A stretch of DNA of 64,000 nucleotides from Spiribacter sp. 2438 (GTDB lineage Bacteria > Pseudomonadota > Gammaproteobacteria > Nitrococcales > Nitrococcaceae). The DNA lies in NCBI RefSeq assembly GCF_009676705.1, contig NZ_CP046046.1, positions 1,488,001 to 1,552,000 of the forward strand. The letters are read 5' to 3'. Below, in pieces: positions 28,705 to 36,905 of the stretch. The notes beneath the pieces were generated by a model. That model made no database searches. It was not told where the DNA came from and saw only the letters and a list, made by a program, of their open reading frames with translations. The translations under genes were made by a program, and so were the position numbers. The first letter of the stretch is position 1. Every line of letters starts with the position of its first letter.

Positions 28705-28734
28705 TGGCATCCCCCTTTCGCATGCCCGGGTCGG

Positions 28735-28740
28735 ATGGTA
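28735..28740 (-). promoter_or_regulatory. Predicted -10 element of the phoB promoter
   Basis: TACCAT on the minus strand lies 11 bases downstream of the Pho box at 28752-28769, the normal spacing for a PhoB-activated promoter in which the Pho box replaces the -35 element. Confidence 0.5.
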
Positions 28741-28751
28741 CTGAGGCTTTT

Positions 28752-28769
28752 GTTACAGCTCCATGACAG
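28752..28769 (-). promoter_or_regulatory. Pho box upstream of phoB
   Basis: The minus strand reads CTGTCATGGAGCTGTAAC: two heptamers 11 bases apart, close to the PhoB consensus. It lies 47 bases upstream of the phoB start, fitting phoB-phoR autoregulation. It is in the 111-base spacer shared with the divergent mrpE gene. Confidence 0.85.
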
Positions 28770-28815
28770 CGCCGGGCGCTGGCGGGGGTGCCCGGAGATT
28801 GGTACATTTCGCCGC

Positions 28816-29295
28816 ATGCGTTATTTCGTCTCCCTGGCTCTTCTGCTGGCGCTTTTATGGCTGGGCCTGTCGGGGGTTTACAAACCTCTGTTGCTCATCC
28901 TTGGCGCCGCGTCCGTGGCACTGGTGGTCTGGCTTACTGAGCGCATGGAGGTGCTGGGGGCGGAACATGACCCGGGGACCCTGTCCTGGCGACTGGGGGC
29001 CTACTGGATCTGGCTCGTCTGGCAAGTGGTGCTTGCCAACATCGCGGTGGCCCGGGCGGTCCTCGATCCCCGCCGCATCCGCCCGCGGATGATTTCGGCC
29101 CCGGCCAATCAGCGTACACGGGTCGGCCAGGTGACCTACGGCAACTCCATCACCCTCACCCCCGGTACCGTCACCACCCGTCTGGACAGTGATTCCCGAC
29201 AGCTCGAAATCCATGCGCTCATCCCGGAGGCGGTGGCGGACATCGAGGGCGGAGAAATGGGGCGTCGGGTGCAGTGGCTGGAGGGCAAGCCATGA
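28816..29295 (+). CDS. mrpE: Mrp-type Na+/H+ antiporter subunit E
   Basis: MrpE (MnhE/PhaE) is a small membrane subunit of the multisubunit cation/proton antiporter. The 159-residue protein has two or three N-terminal hydrophobic segments (residues about 3-40 and 60-80) and the conserved cytoplasmic part TLTPGTVTTRLDSDSRQLEIHAL. It is the first gene of a ten-gene operon. No good ribosome-binding site is seen in front of the ATG, but TACATT lies 7 bases upstream of it, so a leaderless transcript is possible. Its stop overlaps the start of mrpF (ATGA). Confidence 0.92.
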   Translation: MRYFVSLALLLALLWLGLSGVYKPLLLILGAASVALVVWLTERMEVLGAEHDPGTLSWRLGAYWIWLVWQVVLANIAVARAVLDPRRIRPRMISAPANQRTRVGQVTYGNSITLTPGTVTTRLDSDSRQLEIHALIPEAVADIEGGEMGRRVQWLEGKP

Positions 29296-29582
29296 TGGAC
29301 GCGGTGCTGCTGGCCACCATTCTGGCCATTTTCACCACCATGGCGCTGGCGCTCTGGCGGGCGATCGCCGGCCCATCGGTGTACGACACTATTGTCGGGG
29401 TCAACGTGTTCGGCACCAAAACCGTCCTGCTGATTGCGCTGATCACCTATTTCGGCGGCAACGACGATCTGATCGATGTCGCCATCGTCTACGCACTCAT
29501 CAACTTCCTGGCGGTCATCGCGGTGCTCAAACTGGTCCGCCACCGGGATCTGGCGGCGGCACCGGAGAAGGCCGATGACTGA
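29292..29582 (+). CDS. mrpF: Mrp-type Na+/H+ antiporter subunit F
   Basis: The 96-residue protein has three membrane segments and the family core RAIAGPSVYDTIVGVNVFGTK (near residue 22) with DLIDVAIVYALINFLAV. MrpF is required for antiporter complex assembly. The ATG at 29292 overlaps the mrpE stop, and the gene overlaps mrpG by 8 bases, so translation is coupled. Confidence 0.92.
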   Translation: MMDAVLLATILAIFTTMALALWRAIAGPSVYDTIVGVNVFGTKTVLLIALITYFGGNDDLIDVAIVYALINFLAVIAVLKLVRHRDLAAAPEKADD

Positions 29583-29919
29583 GGGAGTCATCGACATCCT
29601 GTCAGCCCTCATGCTGCTGACCGGCAGCGCCTTCGCCGTGATCGGCGGCATCGGGATCATGCGGTTCCCCGATGTTTACACACGGCTGCATGCCGGCGGC
29701 ATCACCGATACGCTGGCGCCGTTGCTGATCGTCGGCGGACTGGTGCTTCAGTCCGGATTCAGTCTGTTGTCCTTCAAGCTCCTGCTCATTCTGCTGTTCC
29801 TGCTATTTACAACGCCCACGGCGTCTCATGCCACGGCCCGGGCAGCCATGGCAGCGGGCTGGCGGCCACTGGGTAAGAACAGTAAAAAGACGGACGGGGA
29901 GGAATCATCGAACACCTAG
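29575..29919 (+). CDS. mrpG: Mrp-type Na+/H+ antiporter subunit G
   Basis: The 114-residue protein has three membrane segments and the MrpG signature GIMRFPDVYTRLHAGGITDT near residue 26. The charged C-terminal tail is hydrophilic. It overlaps mrpF by 8 bases. The following DUF4040 gene starts within about 10 bases, or overlaps it if a non-ATG start is used. Confidence 0.92.
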   Translation: MTEGVIDILSALMLLTGSAFAVIGGIGIMRFPDVYTRLHAGGITDTLAPLLIVGGLVLQSGFSLLSFKLLLILLFLLFTTPTASHATARAAMAAGWRPLGKNSKKTDGEESSNT

Positions 29920-29927
29920 TCGACATT

Positions 29928-30458
29928 GTGCTGCTGCTGCTGTTGATGGTGGTGGGCCTGGGCGTGGTGCTGACCCGGGATCTCCTCAAGGCCACCATGC
30001 TCTTTGCCATCTACTCGCTGACCATCGCGGGGCTGTTTGCGGCACTGGATGCGGGCGATGTGGCGCTGACCGAGGCCGCCGTTGGTGCCGGCATCAGCAC
30101 CATCCTGATCCTCGCCGTGCTGGCACTGGTGCCGCGCCACGAAAAGCGTCGCGGCGGCCATAACCTGGCGGCGCTGTTTACCGTGCTGGTCACCGGGGCG
30201 GCACTTGTCTACGCCTCGCTGGACCTGCCGGAGTTCGGGGCAGCGGACAACCCGGTCCATCAGCATGTGGGTCCGTATTACATCGAGCAGACCTACTCGG
30301 ACATGGGCATTCCGAATCTGGTGGCCGCGGTGCTCGCCGGGTACCGCTCCATTGACACCATGGGCGAAGCGGTGGTGATTCTGACTGCCGGGATCGCGGT
30401 TTATGCCCTGCTCTCGGTGCCGCCGCGCCGCCGTCGAAAGAAGGGACCCCCGGCATGA
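29928..30458 (+). CDS. MrpA C-terminal-type subunit (DUF4040/MbhD-MbhE-like), encoded separately
   Basis: The 176-residue protein corresponds to the C-terminal part of MrpA rather than a complete subunit. It has a MbhD/DUF4040 unit (LLKATMLFAIYSLTIAGLFA, residues about 18-67) and an MbhE-like unit (residues about 80-165, HVGPYYIEQTYSDMGIPNLVAAVLAGYRS). The start is uncertain: GTG at 29928 is conventional, but the frame extends upstream as IIEHLVDIV behind a strong GGGGAGG at 29896-29902, which suggests a rare ATC or ATT start at 29907 or 29925. Its stop overlaps mrpB by 4 bases. Confidence 0.85.
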   Translation: MLLLLLMVVGLGVVLTRDLLKATMLFAIYSLTIAGLFAALDAGDVALTEAAVGAGISTILILAVLALVPRHEKRRGGHNLAALFTVLVTGAALVYASLDLPEFGAADNPVHQHVGPYYIEQTYSDMGIPNLVAAVLAGYRSIDTMGEAVVILTAGIAVYALLSVPPRRRRKKGPPA

Positions 30459-30940
30459 AAGACAACCCGATACTGGTGGTCGTCGCCCGGTTCCTTATCC
30501 CACTGGTGATGCTGTTTGGCCTGTATGTGCAGTTCCATGGCGAGTACTCGCCGGGCGGTGGCTTTCAGGCCGGCGTCATTTTTTCGGCGGGCTGGATTCT
30601 TTTTGTATTCGTCTACGGACTGGAAACCGGTCTGCGCATCATCCCGCCCGGCGTCATCTACACCCTGGCTTCACTGGGCGTGCTGCTCTACTGCTTCATC
30701 GGCCTGCTCGGCGTGATCCTGGGTGGTCGTTTCCTGGATTTCTACCCGCTCCTGGAATCCCCCCACGCTGCCCAGCAGGCGGGCATCATTCTGGTGGAGT
30801 TTGGCGTCGGAGTGACGGTGGCCACAGTGGTCATGCTGTTCTTCCTGATGTTCGCCCGCCGGCGCGGTGAGGAAATTGCCGGCGGCCTGGACCCGGACGC
30901 CGAGGACGAGCCGCAGCCGGACGAGGACGACTGGCGATGA
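30455..30940 (+). CDS. mrpB: Mrp-type Na+/H+ antiporter subunit B
   Basis: The 161-residue protein has four membrane segments and the MnhB signature YVQFHGEYSPGGGFQAGVI near residue 24. The C-terminus is strongly acidic (DPDAEDEPQPDEDDW). It starts at an ATGA overlap with the preceding gene and ends in an ATGA overlap with mrpC. Confidence 0.92.
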   Translation: MKDNPILVVVARFLIPLVMLFGLYVQFHGEYSPGGGFQAGVIFSAGWILFVFVYGLETGLRIIPPGVIYTLASLGVLLYCFIGLLGVILGGRFLDFYPLLESPHAAQQAGIILVEFGVGVTVATVVMLFFLMFARRRGEEIAGGLDPDAEDEPQPDEDDWR

Positions 30941-31296
30941 CGGTGCTCAGCTTCTTCAATTACTGGGCGGTGATTGTGCTGATGATGATCGGCTATTACT
31001 GCATGATCGTGCGCGGCAACATGATAAAGAAAATCATCGGCCTGGGCATTTTCCAGACGTCCGCCTTCATTCTGTTCATCTCCGCGGGCAAGGTGATCGG
31101 GGGGTCGACCCCCATCCTGCGAGAAGGCGTCGACATCCATGCCAACCCGCTGCCTCATGTCATCATCCTCACCGCCATCGTGGTGGGCGTGGCCACCACG
31201 GCAGTGGGACTGGCCTTGACGGTACGCATCCGCGAGGCCTACGGCAGCATCGATGATGACGCCATTGACGCCGTTGAAGAGGGCGACGGCGAATGA
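30937..31296 (+). CDS. mrpC: Mrp-type Na+/H+ antiporter subunit C (NuoK-like)
   Basis: The 119-residue protein has three membrane segments, as in NuoK of complex I, with the family pattern KIIGLGIFQTSAFILFI and NPLPHVIILTAIVVGVATTA. The short acidic tail and the ATGA overlaps on both sides fit its place in the operon. Confidence 0.92.
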   Translation: MTVLSFFNYWAVIVLMMIGYYCMIVRGNMIKKIIGLGIFQTSAFILFISAGKVIGGSTPILREGVDIHANPLPHVIILTAIVVGVATTAVGLALTVRIREAYGSIDDDAIDAVEEGDGE

Positions 31297-32780
31297 CGCT
31301 ACCCGCCACGGACCTGATGCCCTTCATCGTCCTGGTGCCGCTGATCGCCGGGCCGATATGTGCTTTGCTGCCGGGGCGCCAGTGGCCCTGGCTGATCGCC
31401 ACCCTCAGCACCGCCGCCGCGCTGGTGCTATCCGCCATCACGCTGGCGGCAGTCTTCGATGGCAGCACGCTGCGCTATCCCTTTGGCAACTGGATGCCGC
31501 CCATTGGCATCGAATATCGAGTGGATGCCGCCAGCGCCTTCGTGGCCCTGCTGATCACCGGCGTCTCGACGGTGCTTCTGCCGTGGGCCAAGGTGCTGGT
31601 GGATGACGAGGTGCCGGAGCGTCAGAGCGCTTTTTATGCCCTGTTCCTGATCGCCATGGCCGGTCTGCTGGGGATCACCCTAAGCGGCGATATCTTCAAC
31701 GTCTTCGTGTTCCTGGAAATTTCTTCCCTCGCCACTTACGCCCTGATCGCCCACGGCCGGGATCGACGCGCACTGCTGGCCGCGTTCCGCTACCTCATCA
31801 TGGGGACGGTGGGCGCGACCTTCCTGTTGATTGGCATTGCCTTCATCTACATTCTGACCGGCTCACTGAACATGGCGGATCTCGGTGATCGCCTGGTGAA
31901 CCATCAGGACTCCCGGGCCCTGCAGGTGGCCCTCGGCTTTATCGTGGTGGGATTTTCCATCAAGCTGGCGCTGTTTCCCCTGCACCACTGGCTGCCCAAT
32001 GCCTACACCTACGCGCCGTCCCTGATCAGCGCGTTCCTGGCGGCCACCGCCACCAAGGTGGCGCTCTACGTGATGCTTCGGTTCGTCTTCGATGTCTTCG
32101 GCGCCGACTACAGCTTCCTGGCCCTGCCCCTGAGTGCCGGCTTCATGGCCCTCGCCATCGGCGGCATGCTGATGGGCTCCTGGCTGGCCATCCTGCAGAG
32201 CAACCTGAAGCGCATGCTGGCGTACTCGTCGGTGGCCCAGGTGGGATACATGGTGCTCGGCGTCAGCCTGGTGACCCTGACCGGATTGACGGCGTCGTTT
32301 CTGCATCTGTTCAACCACGGGCTGATGAAAGCCACCCTGTTCGCCAGCGTCGGACTGATCATCTGGCGGTGCGGCAGCGTCCAGATTCAGGACCTGCGGG
32401 GTATCGGGCGGCAGATGCCCTGGACGTTGACGGCGTTCGCCCTGGGCGGCGTCAGCCTGGTTGGCATTCCGCCCACCGCCGGCTTCATCAGCAAGTTCTA
32501 CCTCATCAGTGCGGCGGTGGAAGCCGGTCAGGTCTGGCTGGTGGTGCTGATCCTGATCACCTCGCTCATGGCAATCGTCTACATCGCCCGCATTGTGGAA
32601 GTGGCATGGCTCCAGCCCCGGCCTGAGGACGCGCCGACGGTGAAAGAAGCGCCCTGGTCGTTACTGGTGCCGGTGTGGATCATGGTGGCCGCGAATTTCT
32701 GGTTCGGCATTGATACCCGACTGACCGTCGGCGCCTCGACAGTGGCTGCCGAAGCGCTGAGTGGGGGGCTCCTGCCGTGA
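31293..32780 (+). CDS. mrpD: Mrp-type antiporter subunit D (NuoM/N-like proton channel)
   Basis: The 495-residue protein has about 14 membrane segments. It carries the channel residues typical of antiporter-like subunits: a glutamate in FVFLEISSLATYALIAHG near residue 140 and a lysine in SIKLALFPLHHWLPNAY near residue 223, plus the second-half segment HLFNHGLMKATLFAS near residue 337. It is predicted to conduct protons in exchange for sodium or potassium as part of the complex. It is joined by 4-base overlaps to mrpC and to the next subunit. Confidence 0.93.
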   Translation: MTLPATDLMPFIVLVPLIAGPICALLPGRQWPWLIATLSTAAALVLSAITLAAVFDGSTLRYPFGNWMPPIGIEYRVDAASAFVALLITGVSTVLLPWAKVLVDDEVPERQSAFYALFLIAMAGLLGITLSGDIFNVFVFLEISSLATYALIAHGRDRRALLAAFRYLIMGTVGATFLLIGIAFIYILTGSLNMADLGDRLVNHQDSRALQVALGFIVVGFSIKLALFPLHHWLPNAYTYAPSLISAFLAATATKVALYVMLRFVFDVFGADYSFLALPLSAGFMALAIGGMLMGSWLAILQSNLKRMLAYSSVAQVGYMVLGVSLVTLTGLTASFLHLFNHGLMKATLFASVGLIIWRCGSVQIQDLRGIGRQMPWTLTAFALGGVSLVGIPPTAGFISKFYLISAAVEAGQVWLVVLILITSLMAIVYIARIVEVAWLQPRPEDAPTVKEAPWSLLVPVWIMVAANFWFGIDTRLTVGASTVAAEALSGGLLP

Positions 32781-34231
32781 CCCCGTTTGCCGCCGTTCTC
32801 ATTCCGTTCATTGGCGCCGTCCTGATTTCGCTGGCCGCTCGTCGCCCCCTGCTTCGGGATGCCATCTGCTTTCTGGTCCCGATCCCGCTGTTTCTGACGG
32901 TGGTCACTCTGGCCTTCCGGCATTTGTCAGATGGCGAGGTCATCACCCAGCGCCTCATTGAACTGGTCCCGGGTCTGGAAATCACACTGGCCATCCAGCC
33001 GCTGGGCCTGGGTTTTGCCCTGCTGGCCTCGACGCTCTATATCGTCGCCACGCCTTATGCGCTGGGTTACATGAAAGCCGGCGGATACCAGAATCTCGCG
33101 CGCTTCATGGCCTGTTATGCCATCGCGCTGGGCGCGGCCATGGGGATCGCGTTTTCCGAGAACCTGCTGACCCTCTATCTTTTCTACGAAATTCTTTCGG
33201 TTTCCACCTATCCGCTGGTCGCTCACACCGGCACCGACAAGGCCAAGAGCGGGGCCCGGACTTATATCGCGCTGCTGCTGGTCACCAGCGTGGGCTTCAT
33301 GCTGCCGGCGATGATCTGGATATGGCACGCCACCGGCACCTTGAGCTTTACCAGCGGAGGCATCCTGGCGGGCCAGGTCTCTCCACTGGCTGGCGCGGTC
33401 CTGCTGGTTGTCCTGCTCTACGGCATCGGCAAGGCAGCGCTCATGCCCTTCCATCGCTGGCTGCCATCGGCCATGGTCGCGCCAACGCCGGTGTCGGCCC
33501 TGCTGCATGCCGTGGCGGTGGTGAAAGCTGGCGTGTTCAGCGTACTGACCGTGGTGCTGTACATCTTCGGGCTGGACTATCTGCGGGAACTGGTAACCCA
33601 ACCGGCGATGCTCTACATCGCGGTATTCACCATGCTGGCCGCCTCGCTTGTGGCCATGCATCAGGACAACCTCAAGGCCCGGCTGGCGTATTCCACGGTC
33701 AGTCAGCTGGCCTATATCGTCACCGGGGCGCTGCTGGCGACCCAGCTGGCTGCCATCGGCGGCGGCCTGCACATGTTCATGCACGGCTTTGGCAAAATCA
33801 CGCTGTTTTTCTGCGCCGGGGCCATTTACGTGGCCAGCGGCATCAACACCGTCAGCGGCATGGACGGCCTGGGACGCCGCATGCCGCTCACCATGCTGGC
33901 GTTTTTCATCGGCGCCCTGTGCGTCATCGGCCTGCCGCCCACCGGCGGCTTCTGGAGCAAATGGTACCTGGTCAGCGGTGCCTGGGAGGCTGGCTATAAC
34001 CTGGTGGTGGGCGCATTCATTCTCAGCACCCTGCTCAATGTGGCCTATCTGATGCCGCCGGTGATGCGCGCATTCCTGCGGCCACCCCCCGATGACGACC
34101 CGGTTCGATATCAGTACGCCGAGGCACCGGCGCTGTGTCTGGTGCCGTTGTTGATCACGGCGGTGGGCACCCTCGCCCTCTTCATCGTGGCAGGACCCGC
34201 CTTCGAGATGCTGGCGAGGGGTGTGCCTTGA
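32777..34231 (+). CDS. NuoL/MrpA N-terminal-type antiporter subunit
   Basis: The 484-residue polytopic protein has the channel glutamate in LFYEILSVSTYPLVAH near residue 136, the lysine in IGKAALMPFHRWLPSAM near residue 215 and the MrpA-like segment APTPVSALLHAVAVVKAG just after it. It ends after the 14-segment core and lacks the MrpA C-terminal domains, which are encoded at 29928. Together these two genes appear to replace a single MrpA. It overlaps mrpD by 4 bases. Annotation pipelines would probably name it a subunit D. Confidence 0.88.
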   Translation: MTPFAAVLIPFIGAVLISLAARRPLLRDAICFLVPIPLFLTVVTLAFRHLSDGEVITQRLIELVPGLEITLAIQPLGLGFALLASTLYIVATPYALGYMKAGGYQNLARFMACYAIALGAAMGIAFSENLLTLYLFYEILSVSTYPLVAHTGTDKAKSGARTYIALLLVTSVGFMLPAMIWIWHATGTLSFTSGGILAGQVSPLAGAVLLVVLLYGIGKAALMPFHRWLPSAMVAPTPVSALLHAVAVVKAGVFSVLTVVLYIFGLDYLRELVTQPAMLYIAVFTMLAASLVAMHQDNLKARLAYSTVSQLAYIVTGALLATQLAAIGGGLHMFMHGFGKITLFFCAGAIYVASGINTVSGMDGLGRRMPLTMLAFFIGALCVIGLPPTGGFWSKWYLVSGAWEAGYNLVVGAFILSTLLNVAYLMPPVMRAFLRPPPDDDPVRYQYAEAPALCLVPLLITAVGTLALFIVAGPAFEMLARGVP

Positions 34232-34250
34232 TGACAGGGAGGATGCCTGG

Positions 34251-34526
34251 ATGAGCGCTGTCAACCTCACATCCCGCCTGCTGGAGGCCCTGGTTCGACG
34301 AGCGCGGCTGCTGCGCTGGCTGATGCTGGCCCTCATGGCGATTGTGGTGCTGATCGATGTCCTGGTCCCGGCGGCTTACACCCGGTTCCCCTGGGACGGG
34401 ATTCCGGGATTCACCGCGGTTTATGCGTTCATCGGCGCCCTGGTATTGATCGGACTCTACAAGGCCATTGGCTTCGGACTGGTTTACCGCTCGCCGGACT
34501 ACTACGGGACGTCTGACGATGAGTGA
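34251..34526 (+). CDS. Small membrane protein of unknown function in the antiporter operon
   Basis: The 91-residue protein has two predicted membrane segments (residues about 22-41 and 54-75), a basic N-terminus (RRARLLRW) and a C-terminal YRSPDYYGTSDDE tail. I do not recognise the family. Start 34251 is chosen because GGAGG lies eight bases upstream; a GTG at 34221 is less likely. It starts 19 bases after one NuoL-like gene and overlaps the next by 8 bases, so it is almost certainly a co-translated accessory subunit. Confidence 0.75.
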   Translation: MSAVNLTSRLLEALVRRARLLRWLMLALMAIVVLIDVLVPAAYTRFPWDGIPGFTAVYAFIGALVLIGLYKAIGFGLVYRSPDYYGTSDDE

Positions 34527-36204
34527 GTGGCTGCATCCGGCATTATGGCTCGGCCTGGGGGCGCTGCCACTGGCGCTGCTCCGGGGCCGCCTCCGCCAGC
34601 TCTGGCAATTGGCCCTGCCCCTGCTGGTGTTGCTCATGGTGGCCAACCTCGAGACCGGGACCCAGGTGACGGTACCGCTGGGCCCCCTGGAATTGATGCC
34701 GCTCCGCGTGGACAGCCTGAGCCTGGCATTCGCCTGGATATTTGCCTTGATTCTTTTCCTCGGCAACGTCTTCGCATTGCGGGTGGACGACCCGGCCCAG
34801 CATGTGGCCGCCATGCTCTACGGCGCGGCGGGCATTGGCACCGTTCTCGCCGGCGATCTGATTACCCTGTATGTCTTCTGGGAGATCATGATGATCGCCT
34901 CGGTATGGCTCATCTGGCGGAGTCGGCGCCAGGCGGCCTACCACGCCGGCATGCGATACCTGATCGTTCACGCCCTGGGCGGCATGTTCCTGCTGGTCGG
35001 CATAATCGCCTACTGGCAGGCCAGCGGCAGCATCACCTTCGACGCCGTCAGTACCGGCCACATCGCTTTCTGGCTGATCCTGGCGGGGGTGCTCGTCAAT
35101 GCGGCGGCGCCGCCACTTCATGCCTGGCTACCGGACGCCTACCCCGAAGCCACGGTCACCGGCATTGTGTTCCTCAGCGCGTTTACCACCAAGGCGGCGG
35201 TTTACGTTCTCGCCCGGGGCTTCCCTGGCGAGGAAATGCTAGTCTGGCTGGGCGTATTCATGATCCTCTACGGGGTCACCTACGCGTTTCTGGTCAATGA
35301 CATTCGGCGGTTGCTGGCCTATCACGTCATGAGCCAGGTGGGCTACATGGTGGCAGCGGTTGGCCTCGGCAGTGCCTTGGCCATTGCCGGCGCCGCCGCC
35401 CATGCGGCCACCAACATCATCAACAAGTCAGTGCTGCTGATGGGCGCGGGCGCGGTTCTGAAGATGACCGGCACCAGCAAGCTCACCGAGCTCGGTGGTC
35501 TGTACCGCAGCATGCCCATCACCTTCCTGCTCTACATGGTGGGCGGGCTGTCCATCTCCGCATTCCCACTGCTGAGCGGGTTCGTCAGCAAGACCATGAT
35601 TTTGGAGGCGGCCGCGGTTGAGGGACGCGGCGCCATCTTCCTGCTGATGACCCTGGCCGGCGTGGGCACATTCATGAGCACCACCCTCAAACTCCCCTAC
35701 TACACCTTCCTGGGCCCGGACTCGGGACTGCGCCCCGCCGAGGCGCCGCTGAACATGCGGATGGCCATGGGCCTGACCGCGCTGGTGTCACTGCTGATTG
35801 GCGTCATGCCACTCACCTTCCAGGCCCTCATGCCGTTTGCGGTGGAGTACAACCCCTACACCATCACCCACCTGCTCAAGGAAACGCAGCTGCTGCTCTT
35901 CACCGGGCTGGCGTTCTTCCTGCTGGTGGGGCTGCTGGGCGGCAAGAACAAACTGAGCCTGGATGTGGACTGGTTCTATCGGGTCGCCGGTCAGCGTCTC
36001 ATGATCGGGATCCGGGATCAGGTGCGTGCCTTGGATCAGCAGGCGCGCCAGCGCTTCATGCAGCGGATCCAGCGGCTGGGCACGTACACCATCGAGCTTC
36101 GCCAGAGCCGCTATGCGCTTCGCAGCTGGTCCACCGGCTCGATGATGCTCTGGACCGCCGTGGTCCTGGCGCTGCTGCTGGTTTTCGGCTTGGGACGAGC
36201 TTAG
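34519..36204 (+). CDS. Third NuoL/M-like antiporter subunit with C-terminal extension
   Basis: The 561-residue protein has the antiporter-subunit fold, with a glutamate in LYVFWEIMMIASVWLIW near residue 124, WLPDAYPEATVTGIVFLSAF near residue 207 and NIINKSVLLMGAG near residue 304. The lysine expected before the WLPDA motif is absent (NAAAPPLHAWLPDAY). After the core, residues about 475-561 form a charged amphipathic stretch (DQVRALDQQARQRFMQRI) and one last membrane segment, resembling the lateral helix of NuoL. It is the last gene of the operon and faces tRNA-Thr. Confidence 0.86.
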   Translation: MSEWLHPALWLGLGALPLALLRGRLRQLWQLALPLLVLLMVANLETGTQVTVPLGPLELMPLRVDSLSLAFAWIFALILFLGNVFALRVDDPAQHVAAMLYGAAGIGTVLAGDLITLYVFWEIMMIASVWLIWRSRRQAAYHAGMRYLIVHALGGMFLLVGIIAYWQASGSITFDAVSTGHIAFWLILAGVLVNAAAPPLHAWLPDAYPEATVTGIVFLSAFTTKAAVYVLARGFPGEEMLVWLGVFMILYGVTYAFLVNDIRRLLAYHVMSQVGYMVAAVGLGSALAIAGAAAHAATNIINKSVLLMGAGAVLKMTGTSKLTELGGLYRSMPITFLLYMVGGLSISAFPLLSGFVSKTMILEAAAVEGRGAIFLLMTLAGVGTFMSTTLKLPYYTFLGPDSGLRPAEAPLNMRMAMGLTALVSLLIGVMPLTFQALMPFAVEYNPYTITHLLKETQLLLFTGLAFFLLVGLLGGKNKLSLDVDWFYRVAGQRLMIGIRDQVRALDQQARQRFMQRIQRLGTYTIELRQSRYALRSWSTGSMMLWTAVVLALLLVFGLGRA

Positions 36205-36221
36205 CGAGGGGATGGAAAGGA

Positions 36222-36297
<76 letters not shown>

Positions 36298-36342
36298 TTT
36301 CCGCGCGGAATCTTAGCGGAGCCGGCAAAATCAGACAAGCGC

Positions 36343-36834
36343 TCAACCCCAGCAGCGGGTGGCCAAATCGGAGCCGTCCGGGGAGTCAGAATTCCCGCCG
36401 GAGGCAGCACGTCCACCGTCAAATCGATACACGAGAATCCGACATCGGCCTGATCCAGTGGAGCCCGTGTCAGACCGGCGGACGGCTCGGAGCTGCCAGT
36501 GAGGAGAGTCGGTGGAAGCCCGACCCCAGTCGGCCTTACCCACCACGCCAACCTCGAAGCGATACTGCCCGGCCAGCTGCCGGCGACAGTCCAGATCGGC
36601 CTCATCCGGCCTGAATCCCTCAAAGCCCCCCTGCCGGAGCCGGTATAGCTGCATTTCCGTGGCCAGGGACACCAGACAGGCGCCTGCTCCGACCCGCTCG
36701 GCATCCGCCAGTGGCCCACGATAGGCGGGCATCGCAACCATTACCAGAATGGCGACGATGGCCAGCACCACCATCAATTCCACCAGCGTAAAACCCGTTT
36801 CGTCCGAACACGATGATCTGGCCGTCGCACGCAT
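36343..36834 (-). CDS. Type IV minor pilin, PilE-like
   Basis: The 163-residue prepilin has a short basic leader ending in Gly and the class III cleavage site G/FTLVELMVVLAIVAIL near residue 14, with Glu5 of the mature chain present. The C-terminal region has paired cysteines and ends CW-G, as in PilE-type minor pilins. Start MRATARSS at 36834 is chosen over an in-frame extension to 36990. It is divergent from a FimT-like gene across 71 bases. In Pseudomonas the fimU-pilVWXY1Y2E cluster lies beside ispH, so this is probably a reduced version of it. Confidence 0.82.
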   Translation of the reverse strand: MRATARSSCSDETGFTLVELMVVLAIVAILVMVAMPAYRGPLADAERVGAGACLVSLATEMQLYRLRQGGFEGFRPDEADLDCRRQLAGQYRFEVGVVGKADWGRASTDSPHWQLRAVRRSDTGSTGSGRCRILVYRFDGGRAASGGNSDSPDGSDLATRCWG

Positions 36835-36905
36835 GTCCCCGAGCCTGCGCCACTGGTCAGTGCGCCGGAAGCAATGGCCGAGGAATGCGCTAGATTGCCG
36901 GATCG

